Shown here: positions 33,401 to 45,400 of the stretch, one piece after another
How positions within the stretch are numbered: the stretch's first letter is position 1
Layout: each line of letters begins with the position of its first letter
The notes under the pieces: model-generated
Told to the model about the DNA's origin: nothing
The model's database searches: none
Seen by the model: only the letters and a program-made list of their open reading frames with translations
Position numbers and translations under genes: made by a program
From: Ixodes scapularis
Lineage: Eukaryota; Arthropoda; Arachnida; Ixodida; Ixodidae
Reading direction: 5' to 3'
Length of the DNA: 64,000 nucleotides
Assembly (NCBI RefSeq): GCF_016920785.2
Contig: NW_024609880.1
Coordinates: forward strand, 50,616,296 to 50,680,295

Positions 33401-36400
33401 AACGTTGCCATGGTAAACACGAAGAGTGAAAACTCTCAGCAATATAAACAGTGATAATTTAACGTTGTAAACTAAATTCTGAGCTATTCTAACGCTTATA
33501 AAAAGCAATAAAGTCATTACGCTGCATTAACTTCTCTTCTGTCGAAATCTCGGAAATCTGGTGGTTGCGCAGTTTCGTATTCCTCAACCGCGCCCAGCCG
33601 CGCCCCACCAGCGAAGCCGGGTATATGGTTTAGTTTAGCGTTAACGCGAGGCCGTACATCTGCGCGCTATGCAAAAAGAAACCTTCGAAAAGAACGCGAG
33701 TATCTTTCCACCGGTAAGTTCGTGGATTGTTGAAGTTCACGAAACTGCTCTGATGATGTAACCGTGTTTGGGACCCAGAAGGTCTGCCTGCATGGTCCGC
33801 CGCTTGCGGCAGCCAGAATGTATGGGAAAATGGCGGACCTTTTCCTCTAGATTTAGTATATGATCTCTATGGTTCGCGCTAAGAGTGTCGCGCAGTGTGC
33901 AGAGTCCCGCGCTGACAATCCGAGTTTGTTTTCAGTAGTTGCGCCAGGTCGGCTCAGTCACGGTTAAGGTCATAGTTATCATAGTCTCTGCCTAACGTCG
34001 CCATTTGTGACGTGCGGAACGACAGCACTTGGCGCCCAGTAAACTCTTTCACCGCACCGTGTCAGTTTATCTCTGCGTTTGTAATATTTGTTTTGCAAGT
34101 AGAGCGCACACCCGAGAGCGGTTGGAACCGGAATCGCCTCCAGAAATAGCCGCGACGGCCTCTCGGCGTGTTTTTGTTTTCTGTTCCGACTTGCGCCACG
34201 TGTCGCTCCGGAGGTCGACTTGAGGGCTGTGTTTTCCCGCCTTTTTCGCCAGCTTTGGCAGGTGCCTGGGCAGTGTTTTCGCAGCTTGCACAACTTTCGC
34301 GTGCTGCATGGCCGTTGACGCTAAGAATATTTAAAAATTTGCAAATGACCACAAAGTGTGTTGCGATTGACAGCGGCAGTTGTTCGGGAGGTTTGCTTTC
34401 ATGGTCACTGTCGGAGCAAGAACGGCGATGCGTGTCTTTCGAACGCCCGGTCTCCTATGATTGCATGCGCGTGCGTGCTCGAGGTGCAGACGTCGAAGCG
34501 TTGGCGAAAGTAGGAAGTTCGCGCTGGATATGCGGGACGGGGGAGCTGGAGGCGGGCGCGTTGCCTCTCGTGCGTCATAGTCGTGGGTCCTGTGCCCTTT
34601 GCTGTTTTCGTACCACTCGCTTGCCTCTCCCGCTACTCGGACGGAGTGCGAATCTCGCGGGTTCTGGTCATGTTTGGGGAGGTGAAGTGAAGTGAGCGAG
34701 CGCCATGGTAGGCGAGAATCTTCCAGAACCCACTAGCGACGGCGGCGAGGGGGGAGAGAGGGAGCAGTAGCAGGTAAGGTCCCTAGGACACTGACAGGGT
34801 ACTTATACTTGCCAAGGTTTTTGACTTGTACATGGCGTATGAGTGCCCAACTACCCCAGAAACAATTCTGCAAATTCGTTTCCTTTCCGCCCGAAAACCG
34901 GCGATCGAGACTGGCCTGTTTGAGTCGCGCTCACTCTATTCTCCGTCGTCACGTGCCGTTTTCTATGGTTTAGGCATAACCACCAAATATAATCAAAGTC
35001 GTGGTTGATGGAAGGCACACACAATATTAAAAATAGAAAAAAAAACATTATACCTTTTTTTTTTTTGTGGCTTCTAAAAAGCTGCAAATATGTTGATTGA
35101 AAAAAAAAAATTGCACAGCCACGTGACTTTCGCGCCAACTCTCTCCTCCTCTATACTTCTTCCTCCCCAATCCAGTTTCGGTTTCGCGCAGTGGCGTTTT
35201 TTTACTTTACTAAAAATATGTGACGCTGTAGCAAAATAGTGATTGGATAGTCGTCTGACACCATAATAAATCGTGTGGCAAAAAAAAAGCTTTTTTTGGG
35301 GGGTGTGTCAATGTTTATTTAATAGCATGTTGCATACAACGCCTCCTAGAAGCTAAGGCTGTAGCGCACTTCTCGTGACGGCCCAAAGGAAGGTCGTGGG
35401 GGCGCGCGTCGAAGCGCCGCACCGAAGGCAACGCGCGTGGGTTGTCCGTCCTAACAGCCCGCTTTTAGTCGCATAAGCTTGTCTTATTAGCGAAAATGAA
35501 AGCTGCATATAGCAACTTGGCTAGAAAACATTTCATTACACGGGCAAAATATTACGCCGCTAAATAATCGGTACGAAAAAACGTCCAGTCACACAATTTT
35601 CGCTGTAGGAATGCATATTTTGCGCATGTTTACTGCGACAAAATGGCAGGACACGCAGTGATTGAACATGGCGAAAGGGATCACAGTAATAATCAGGTAC
35701 ACATAGTCAATGCGGACACGGCTGGACGAGTCCCACTTACATTTATGTAAGTGATGTTAACGCATGCAGTCACTGAATTCTTGCATTATACCCCGGCCAC
35801 ATGGCAAAATAATGTAATTTCCATCGAATGACATTAATGGGGTCGGCCAATCAGCTTGTGATGCTTGTATACTCGTTCGAGATCGCGAGCTGATTCAATC
35901 GTATAATATCTTTTAATAAAAAGATATTGCCTTTTCTGTATGGCAGGGGTACTAAACTTGCTATTTACAATCAACTAATCCACTTCTCTCTGTGGGCCTA
36001 AGCTGCCTTAACAAACTATTTTTATTCAATAATGTTATTATAATAGGACGTTTTCAGGTAAGATCGAACAACCATGTCCGATGACCGTTATTAATTTTGA
36101 TGAAAAAACAAATATTTTGCTGGCTTCATGCCCAGAAGAATAAAAAAAAACAATCCTTGTTCTAAAAAAAAAAAAAAAATGTCTGCGAAAAAAAAAAAAA
36201 ATATGTGTAAACATTTTCTCAGTCACGTGCGTGTTTTGCGTATTGCGCAATGGTTGGAATTTCGGGCGGCTTCCCCCAATAAACTGTTCTAGCTACAGGT
36301 CTAAAAATATTTGTTGACAGATTAGGCATAGGAAGGATTTACAAAAAGTATTAATCATCGAATATTAGGGTCGTTATTTCGAGAAACAAAATCGCAAACT

Positions 36401-39400
36401 CGGCCCATTGTGCAATAACGCTCTGAATTAATGATTTAATGATTGTTTTTCCTCCTTATCTATAAAAGCTAATGTCTTCAAAGTTTGTCAGTGTGTTGCC
36501 CTGTATATAGTTCATCTTTGCATGAAATATTGCTGTCCTGGTTAGCGGGAGAAATTGACAAGAATTGTTCACACAGGGGCATTTAACTAAATATGCCTTA
36601 TTTTGAAAATCATTAAAATAAAAAAAAATTCCTTCTTTAATATTTTTTTAACTATCCGAAATTAATGCTTATAGCATGGACTAACAGAGTCTGCAAAAAC
36701 ATAACGCAATATTTGTTTGGCTTTGAAGTTATAAAGCGAGAAATATGGCAAATTGACGCTAACGCGGTTGCCATAAATGGGACATGCACATACCCATTCT
36801 TTGCAATTTCATTATTATTAAAAAGCGTAAAAATGCTACGGGGTGGTCAGGAAAAGATAAAATTGACAACACGGAGGTGGACGGTAGTTTTCAAGGAAAA
36901 ATGCCTAATACATTCTTGTACAACCGACCGAAAAATGCCCATGGGCCGGAGCGAACGAAAGGCGCCACCCATTAACATGCTTTGCGGTGCCTGTTTCATC
37001 AGCTGGCGTGTAGCATCTCCGTCTATGCGACGTAAAGGAACCAAACGGAGCAACTCTGCAAACAGATCAGCCTACACCCTTGGCGGTAACATGATATTGG
37101 GCAGGAGATCGAACTATAGGGGGCGCTTTATCGAGCTTGTTGTCCCCACAGCCCTGTGTTTTTTAACATAGCACAGCAAAGAAATGGAACCTCCCCTATC
37201 ACGTTCTGGGCACGAGCGCTTCCCTCTGATTAGTGCTTTAGTCGCACGGGGAGGGTATGTACAAACAGAGAAGCTTAAACAACACACTTTTAGTAATAGC
37301 GCATAACATTGTTATTCACCTTCAAGTAAAAACTTGAATGTTATACCACGCATATTTACAAATGTCGGCGCAATTGCACACGGGTAACGACGAAGAACGA
37401 GATTCCACTCTATCACGAGATTGGAGCAACCCACTGCAGCTCTCTACTCGCGTTCCACATGACCAACAAAGCTCATAAATAAGTTATTTCTCATCTGTCG
37501 ATCGAATCCAAACGTCCCGCATTTTCCGTCACGAAAAAATGTTAACACAAACTCCAAGAACTCGCTCCCTGTCCAGGGAGAGGGGTCTATCGATAATCGG
37601 CCGGCCACACGTGTCACTCACACCGTAGCAGGACCGCAAATCCACGTAAATGCCGTAGTATCAAGGAACACAAAAGAAGCACACACAAGAACACCGGCAG
37701 AAGCCTGGGAGTGTGTGCACCTTCCTGCGATGACTGAATTTCTCTTTTTAGAGCGCAGCTCTTAGGCGCTCGTTTCCGGCTAGAGCGGCGGCAACGTAAC
37801 CGCGCGGTGCATTGTGGGAAATGTCGCACGCGAGCCCCCCCCCCCCCCCGTGACCTCAGGGGGGGGCACATTGACCTCCCCCCCCCCCCCCCCCCCACCG
37901 GAGGAGATTGAAGAATGGGGAAAGGAGGAGGGAGGAGAGGTATACCCTCCCCTCAGTACCCTTCCGTCCTCCTCCTCAAGAGCTGCACTCTAATCCGGCG
38001 TAACGGGGAATTGTTAACGGCTTTAATTTTTTTTCGTTTCCTTTCTTTTCTGAAATGTCTCGGCGTTCTTTTTCAGACAATGAGCTGTTCACACAAAGCG
38101 TAAATTTACCAGAATCGGAGCCCTTATGAGGCGAGCAAATATCGCTCAAGGAGCCGGTTCATTCGCAAAGCGCGGGGAGCTCCAAGACTGCACTGTGATC
38201 TTGCGGTGATGGGATAACCTTGGTAGCACATTGTATGTTGAGATAAATCCGAAAAATTCACCATATTCAGGAAAACACACAGAGGGGAAGATAAAATGAA
38301 TATCAACCGTTTTTTGTGCTTTGCTCGGTCTGCCATAACGTCTTCCTTGCTGACAGATTTTCTGAACTTCTTGACAATGGTGTAGACTTGTGTCTTCTTC
38401 TAGACATACCATGCAACGATTTGCTTATGCGACTTTCCGGCGCAAGGCAGTTCAAATATTGCCGCCCTCAGGTCGCATTCCTTGCTCATTTTTGAGCAAA
38501 TCATGAATTGTTTATCAGATGCACGATTGTCTGCTGTCGAATCACGGGGCCGCAGATGCGCAATACAGCCGTTTATCGTCACTGTAGTGTTGAGAAACGA
38601 AATTTGGAAAAAGTCCGGATTTATCTCAACGGCCCTGTATATATCATAATCGTAAATTATACAAGACTGCGCATTTAAAACGTATATTAATAACGGGTAA
38701 ATGCGCGTGAACAAACCACGTGACCTGAGTGAGCAGACGACGCGGCCAGGCTAAAGAGAAGCCGAGTGCGGTGCCTTTTCTCGACGTGGCCTCTCTTCCC
38801 TGACCATTATAATGTCAACACTCTGAGCGCTACGGCCTCAGCTTCTAGGAGGTGGTGTTGCATAGGTTGTGCGGCGGGCAATGTCAATGGGGAGAAACTG
38901 TCTCCCCGCGATCATGCGGGTTTTTCGCGTACGAACGCCGCTGAGAGTGTGACAGCGCTGTCCCTCTCTTGTTTGCTTACGAGCACCGCGGGATTTCGGC
39001 AGAAAGGGACCCTATCGGGTAGCACGCTGTAAGAATTAAACATATTTCTGGGTGATTGGCCGGCAAGACGGCTTTCCATTATCGTTCCTACATACCTCTA
39101 TAAAATTTCTGATGCGAGTGCAGTTTTATTTTTGCAAGTCTCTCCGTAAAGGTCTTTTCAACGCGTTTTTGCAGGATCCCATCCCACAGTGACACTTTTC
39201 AGATTTGTGCAGCACCCAACTGTTAGTTGCGGTGCCCGCCGTCAGCCGCTGCTGATGTTTGATACAGCTGGCATGCGTTCATAAATAGGACCGTAAGATG
39301 GAGAAAAAAAAAAAGGAAAAAAGGGGAAGTGATAAGTTGACTTTTACCAGCTGTGAATGGTAATTATTTTTGGTGTGTACATGTAACAAAAGAAGTGTTT

Positions 39401-42400
39401 TTTTTTTGTTTTTTTTTTATCTGCGAACGTTGTTGGTATGATTGATGTGAAGGGTGTGAGGAGTGTAGTTGATTGCGATATTTAGTGTTTTTGCTCCATG
39501 TTAGTAGTCCAGCTAGGTTCTAACTCGTTTTCAGAAAAAATAGTTCTGCGAAACATCTTCCGCGCTAATCGACGGGTTCATTTATCTTTCCTCATTGTAA
39601 GCAATTGTAAGCGGTGGAGCCTTTTTTTATTTCCCTTGAAATTGTTATGCGCTCCAGCACCTGAAGTGTGTAATTTAGTGCTTCATATGTCAAAATTGAG
39701 GCCATACGCGAGCAATTATATCCAAGCAGCAGATGTTTCTTCCTAGTAATGTATCTGAAGTACCCCATAATAATTGGTGCCATAGCAAGTCCACGATTGT
39801 TACTGAAATCATGTTTGCTTCATAATGTTTTGAACATTTAGGTATAGCCTGGGAAACAATTTTTCCGAATAATTTTTGCAAAAACATTTTTTTGTGCCTA
39901 TTTCACTTTTAGTTATTTTCCAGCAGAAGGAAAATTTCTCAATAGTTGTGAAAGCATAGTATAGAAATTATGTTAATTTCTATGTTAATTATGTTAAATT
40001 TGCCTGCGGTGTGCCATGTATGACACACAGCAAAGACTGTACTAACGATGACACGACCGGCATACTTTTTGATGAAAACGTATGTATAGAATGAAGTCAA
40101 ACATAAGCCTAAAATGGAAGTGGTGTAGTCTAAATTTCTGTAGAAAGTGCCCAGAAACATGCCATTGCCGGTTGTTATGTCAAAAGCTTTGGACTTTATT
40201 CTTATAGACAGAGCATTTCTCTCGACACTGCTTATCTGCATTAAGCGAACCATGGAATTGTCTATAACTTCTATATTATTTATAGCTTGTGACAGCTCAC
40301 CATCTTCTCAGAAAACACAAAGCTGTATTGAAAACAAAATTATGGTTCTTCAGCTATCCACAAGATGGTGCAAAACATGTTCCAACTTGCCAAATTCTAA
40401 TTTTGGCAGTGCACAGAAATCAGCATATATGTGATAAATGTCCTGTAGCAGGGGTCGTAAAAAATTATGCAGGGTTGGGTTGGGTTGGGGAGGGGGCAGG
40501 GGCGGACGGGCTAAGAAAAGGTAGAAAGGAAGTGAAGATGTTCTCTAAGTGCTTCTTGTTTCTGTCTTTCCCCATTTGAGGTCAAAACTGCCATGTGGTA
40601 CTTGAGTCTGCATGAGGAAGGACTTTTCTTGTGTCGTACCAGGGCCCACATAAAGCCCCGGGTTGCCGACCCCTGGCCTTTGAGCATGGTAAGGAAAGAG
40701 TTATCTTTCCTTACTATGATATAATCTTTTCTTGGAATTAGCAGTATTATCAAACACATAAATAAACTGTCATAAAATATCTAACTTGCGTGTCTTCCAT
40801 TCAGAACATAATTCAAAGCTTTGAAACAACATTTCACTGTCTGTGCTCACATTGTGAGAGTACCATGTGCTTCATTGCGGAACCTGGGCTACAGGCATGC
40901 TCTTGTAGTTTCTCTCTTGCATGCCATATGCTGGACTCTGCTGCCGTTTTCACAACTGGACTGGATTGTGGTGGCTTAACCCCATGTATTGTTCGATCAC
41001 AGCGGAAAAACCTCAATCTAGCCCTCCAAAAAGCTAAAAAAACACAAAACACCTAGGCACGATCGCCGTTGCACCTCTCCCTCTTCACAGTCCTTCACAC
41101 CAGTCATGGGCGTTGGCAGGGGTGTGCAAGAGGGACACCTTTCTTTCTTGCAGCTTTTTTACTGCTCGGGACAAAGAAAACTTGTCTCTTGCAGCAATTG
41201 ATGGCTATGCGGATAGCAAGTCGTCTGCTTCTTGCACGGGAGTTCCGGTGATGTCAGAACGACGCCGAGCTTTCATTGGCTTTGATTGAAAGAATAGTGG
41301 GTAGACGTCAATGCTAGATGCCGTGCGAGGCCTATACCACTGCAAAAGGAAACGGTCAGCTAGAACGAAGGGACAAAACACAGACAGGGACAAACAGAGA
41401 CATACACATTGCTGACTGTCCCTTCGTTCTAGCTAACCGTTTGCTTTTGCATCATGTTCCAACTAGCTCAACTTCAGCCTGTTATTCAGTCTACCCACTA
41501 TTTTTTTCCATCAGCCAACAAGAGCTCGGCGTTCTGGCATCATCGCACCCCTTGCGCTCCGCATGGACTTCAAATTGTTTGGTGTCTCTTTAGAATTTTA
41601 ATTTGAAATGCTTTGCAGGGCATGCCGCCAATGGTGATTCGCTCCGTGGGCCTAGCTGAGGACGTCTGTCGGAACAGGCACGAGGATTTCAAAGTTAGCT
41701 CTTCTTCGCTCAGGCGGAGGCTCTTGGGCAGTGTTATCAGTCCACCTGAGGTGAGGCTTCCCTTTATCTTTCTGGGGGACCGGGTGCCATTCAGACTATG
41801 CAGACTGCTGAGGGCCACAGATATACCCGATAATGGAGTTGTTTGCACTAAGCATTTGCAATATGTCATTTAATGAAGCATTCACTCTGATGGCATTAGT
41901 GTGGTAGTATTACTTTTTATTCCATGTAGAAAAGAAAAATTAAACTTGGGTCTTTAGACGAGAAAAGGTAAACTTTTTCTGGTTTCAACTTGTGACTGGC
42001 ATAGACTTCTTAATAAAACACTTTTTTTGTGTGTGAAATTAAAAAGTAACGAGATTGATTTCTTTTAAAAATCGGATAAATCACTTAACCTTTTTATGTA
42101 AATTTAATAATTTTGTTTTTATTTATTTTATGTTAGCGAGACATGTGTCTGAAGAAGTGGGAGGAACTCCCCTGAGACCTTTCATTCGCCGTAGCGTCTG
42201 TGATTTTTTACTTGCAGAATTTCACATTACGATATTTTTAGCACGCTAATCTAGCTGCATCTGGTTTCTGACTTCCTGCAGCATTGCACGCTAAGTTGCA
42301 TCTGTGGTTTCAGACCACATCCCTCCTCGGGACGTCTTGACGTTCTATGGTCGTTAACTGAGAGATTGGGGCATCAGTAACGCCAGCGGCTGATCCGCCG

Positions 42401-45400
42401 CTACCGCACGATTCTTTCGTGAATCTCGTACCTTGCATGCGCAGCCGAAGCCGCACCTGGCGAGCCGGCCGTACACCATCGGCCTCACGGGGGGCATCTG
42501 CTCGGGCAAGAGCCACATCGGTGACGCTCTGGAGCGCTTGGGGGCCGCCGTCATCAACAGCGACAAGTTGGGCCACGAGACGTACCGTCCGGGCACCCGC
42601 GCCCACGCCAGGATTGTGGAGGCCTTCGGCGCCGGGGTGCTCAGCACGGATGGCAGCATCAACCGGAAGCAGCTCGCTGCGTACGTCTTCGGCGACGAGG
42701 TGCGTCTTCGGAGTCGTCCGCTTGAAACCACGAGGGTCGCCATTAGATTCTCTCGTTTTATGTATTTGTTCATTTATTAAATGTGCCATAAGACCCTGTG
42801 TGAAGGCCCACCTGTTTTGAACAGGCCTTAACGGTGTAAACTATTGGGAGGACGACCTTTGCGAATGAGACAGCAAAAGTTTATCGAAAATGGTCATTAA
42901 ATACTATTGCATCTGCGCTATCGACCGCGCGACACGGGAACTGATACAGCGTATCGCGGACACGGCGGATTCGCGTTCCACGGTGCTGTAAACACGCGAG
43001 AATCCGCTACAAACTCACGTGTCACGGGTTCGTAGCGGATCGTGGTTGAGGCAGACTCGAGATCTATGGCGCGATAAACACGTGAGAACTCGCTATAGAC
43101 TCGCTTGTCACGCGTACTGATGCAGCAGGTCAAGCGGTTTATGTGATTCCCGGGACGTCGTGAGAATTGGAAGTAGGTGATGTTTCTTAATATTTAGTTT
43201 ATGGATGTTTAGTTATAATAACTAGAGGATGGGCGATATGTCGGGGGGGGGGGGGGGGGAGGGGGAGGGGGAGGGGGAGGGGGAGGGGGAGGGGGAGGGG
43301 AGGGGAGGGAGGGAGGGAGGGAGGGAGGGAGGGGGAGGGGGGAGGGAAGGGAAGGGAAGGGAAGGGAAGGGAAGGGAGGGGAGGGGAGGGGAGGGGAGGG
43401 GAGGGGAGGGGAGGGAGGGAATGGTCGTTAAACACTACTGCATCTGCGCTGTCGAAAATGGCCGATAAACAGTACTGTATCCATGTGCCTGTAACATACC
43501 TAGGTACTTCAGTTATGCATACAGATGGTAATGGGGCCTAACGAATCTGATAAGATATAAAGTTATCATAATGTCGCAGAAGATAACCCACCCTATTTTT
43601 GTTGTGATTTAATATTTTTTTCAAAGACGGCAAAAGATATAGTTTATTTTGAGTAATTGCAGTACACCCTTGCCAACGGCAACCTTAGCTGGCGGGAGAT
43701 ATGCAAACATTGCCGACTGGGAGAGGACAGTTGTCTATGCTCAGTCGCCCTTCAGTGTGAAAACAAGTTTGGCAAGCCACAAAATACAAAAGTAGCCTTT
43801 TTCTAATTTTTCTTTCAGACATCGAAAGTTGGCCAGCTCCTCACTTTCACCCGATTTGCTTTCGCTTTTATTTGGTCCGTATCTCGAGATATTACAGTTT
43901 GTCTCGTTAGTACGGACCCCGTTAACTTGGGTACCCCGCTGTACCGACAACGTTTTCAGAAAGGAACTGGGTTAAGGCATGCATTTTTGTCTCATCTTTA
44001 TGGATAATTTACATTATGGATGCTTATTATTGAGGTATCACTGCTTCTGAATGCCAAATACAATTGTCGAGGGTCTTATTATATTCCTAACGAGCGTGCG
44101 TGTTGGTAAAGTATATTAGTAAACAGAAAGGAATAAAACATAGAGAGAACAAAACACAGACAAGTTCATGTACTCGTCTGTGTTTCCTCCTTTCTGTTTT
44201 ATTCTTTCTGTTATCTATATTGGTCCTATTCTGTTTATATACATTGAGCAAAACATTTTAATTGTTTTAATGCTACAGCAAAAGTTGTTGGTTGGTTGAG
44301 GGACGCCCGTCTGTGGCAAGCATGTACACAGTTAAATATTATGTGAGTTGGTTTTCAGTGTGATGGAGGACTTTATGGATAATGAAAAATATTCCCAGAA
44401 TTTCCACAGCAGTGCCTAGGCAGTTTAATGTGAAAACATTTACGTTGTACAAGGTGGTGTGAAATGCTATTGCTCTTAAAGTGGTATTCTCACGAGGGAG
44501 AAATCCCGGAGATTTTTCCACGGCACGCGCATCCTGCGACGAAAACGTCAGGCTTTGCGATGTGCAAAAGTCTCGCGTTTTCGTCTCGTGATGCACGCAC
44601 GCCGGGGAGAAATTCTCGGGATTTCTCCCTCGTGTGAATACCCCTTTAACCACTATCTACACAGCACTTTTGGCTACATCTTTTTATTTGAAGCATCCTG
44701 CCAACCAAGTTTTGTTGGCCAAGGTGCAGAGGAACATACAATTTTGCTCAAATACACAGTACAAAATGCAGGCATTCTTTTTTTTTTAAGGAATATCAGT
44801 TGACATCACGGTTAGTCACTTGAAATTAAAATATTGGTATCTAAAGTGCTTGTAGCAAACAAATCATGGGTTGTTACACTATGAGGCAAACCATTCCGAG
44901 CTCGGATGCCTAGGAAAACATTAATGTATACTGTAAACGACACCATTTATGCTGCCTCAATATTTCGCGAATTCGGCCAAGTGTGGTTTTTAGGAATATT
45001 TCGTGGGCACGGAAGTTTTGCGAATCGGTGTAGGATATATGCTATGCATTTATAACCACAGGGAAACATATTTCTGGGACGTATTTTCTGGGATATTATA
45101 CAAGTATCGAAATTTGCGAAATCAGGTCTTCGCAAAAATTAAATTGTTTACATTATTAGAAAGTGTCTTATCCGCAGCAAAACTCGTGAATAAGTTTATC
45201 ATGTTTCTGTATATAGATGAGGCATACAAGCAGTGGCATAGCCAGGAATGTCTACGACTTTATCTGTGTCTGTGGTAGGGCGTGGGGCGGGGGGGGGGGG
45301 GGGGGGGGGGGGGGGAGAGGGGAGGGGAGGGGAGGGGAGGGGAGGGGAGGGGAGGGAAGTCAAACTGCATATGTGTATTATACAGCTTTCCAAGAAATAC

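Larger units (their letters stand above)
35341..38852. repeat. inverted pair of 26-28 bp words 3.5 kb apart
   Basis: GCCTCCTAGAAGCTAAGGCT GTAGCGC at 35341-35367 matches the complement of 38827-38852 (GCGCTACGGCCTCAGCTTCT AGGAGG) with two or three differences. They may be ends of a larger element or two copies of a dispersed repeat. Nothing between them looks like a transposase. Confidence 0.35.
22584..41618 (+). other. COASY: COASY intron 2, 19 kb, transposon-rich
   Basis: The flanking exons join without a gap in homology (EERAKR + GMPPMVIRSV), so the whole 19 kb is intron. It hosts three copies of the palindrome-array element (23848, 30486 and 37748), a nested MITE, two MITE or LINE relics at 27.9-29.2 kb, fold-backs, an 81-bp palindrome and a GC-rich block near 33.5-34.8 kb. 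From 34.8 to 37.7 kb there is only AT-rich sequence plus a 32-bp dispersed repeat at 37096. From 38.9 to 41.2 kb I see nothing identifiable. Confidence 0.8.

Noticed and set aside
34168..34695. 175-codon plus-strand frame in COASY intron 2
   Set aside because: It sits in the CG-rich block, where stops are rare, and has no recognisable domain or conserved motif.
38146..38714. Minus-strand frames of 88 and 104 codons
   Set aside because: They show mixed composition, no family match and no splice sites that join them.
42310..42789. Long antisense and alternative frames over COASY exon 4
   Set aside because: They arise from the high GC content of the exon; only the plus frame with the P-loop matches a family and splices correctly.
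43199..43468. Open frames on both strands (poly Gly-Glu and poly Pro-Ser-Leu)
   Set aside because: They are translations of a purine microsatellite.
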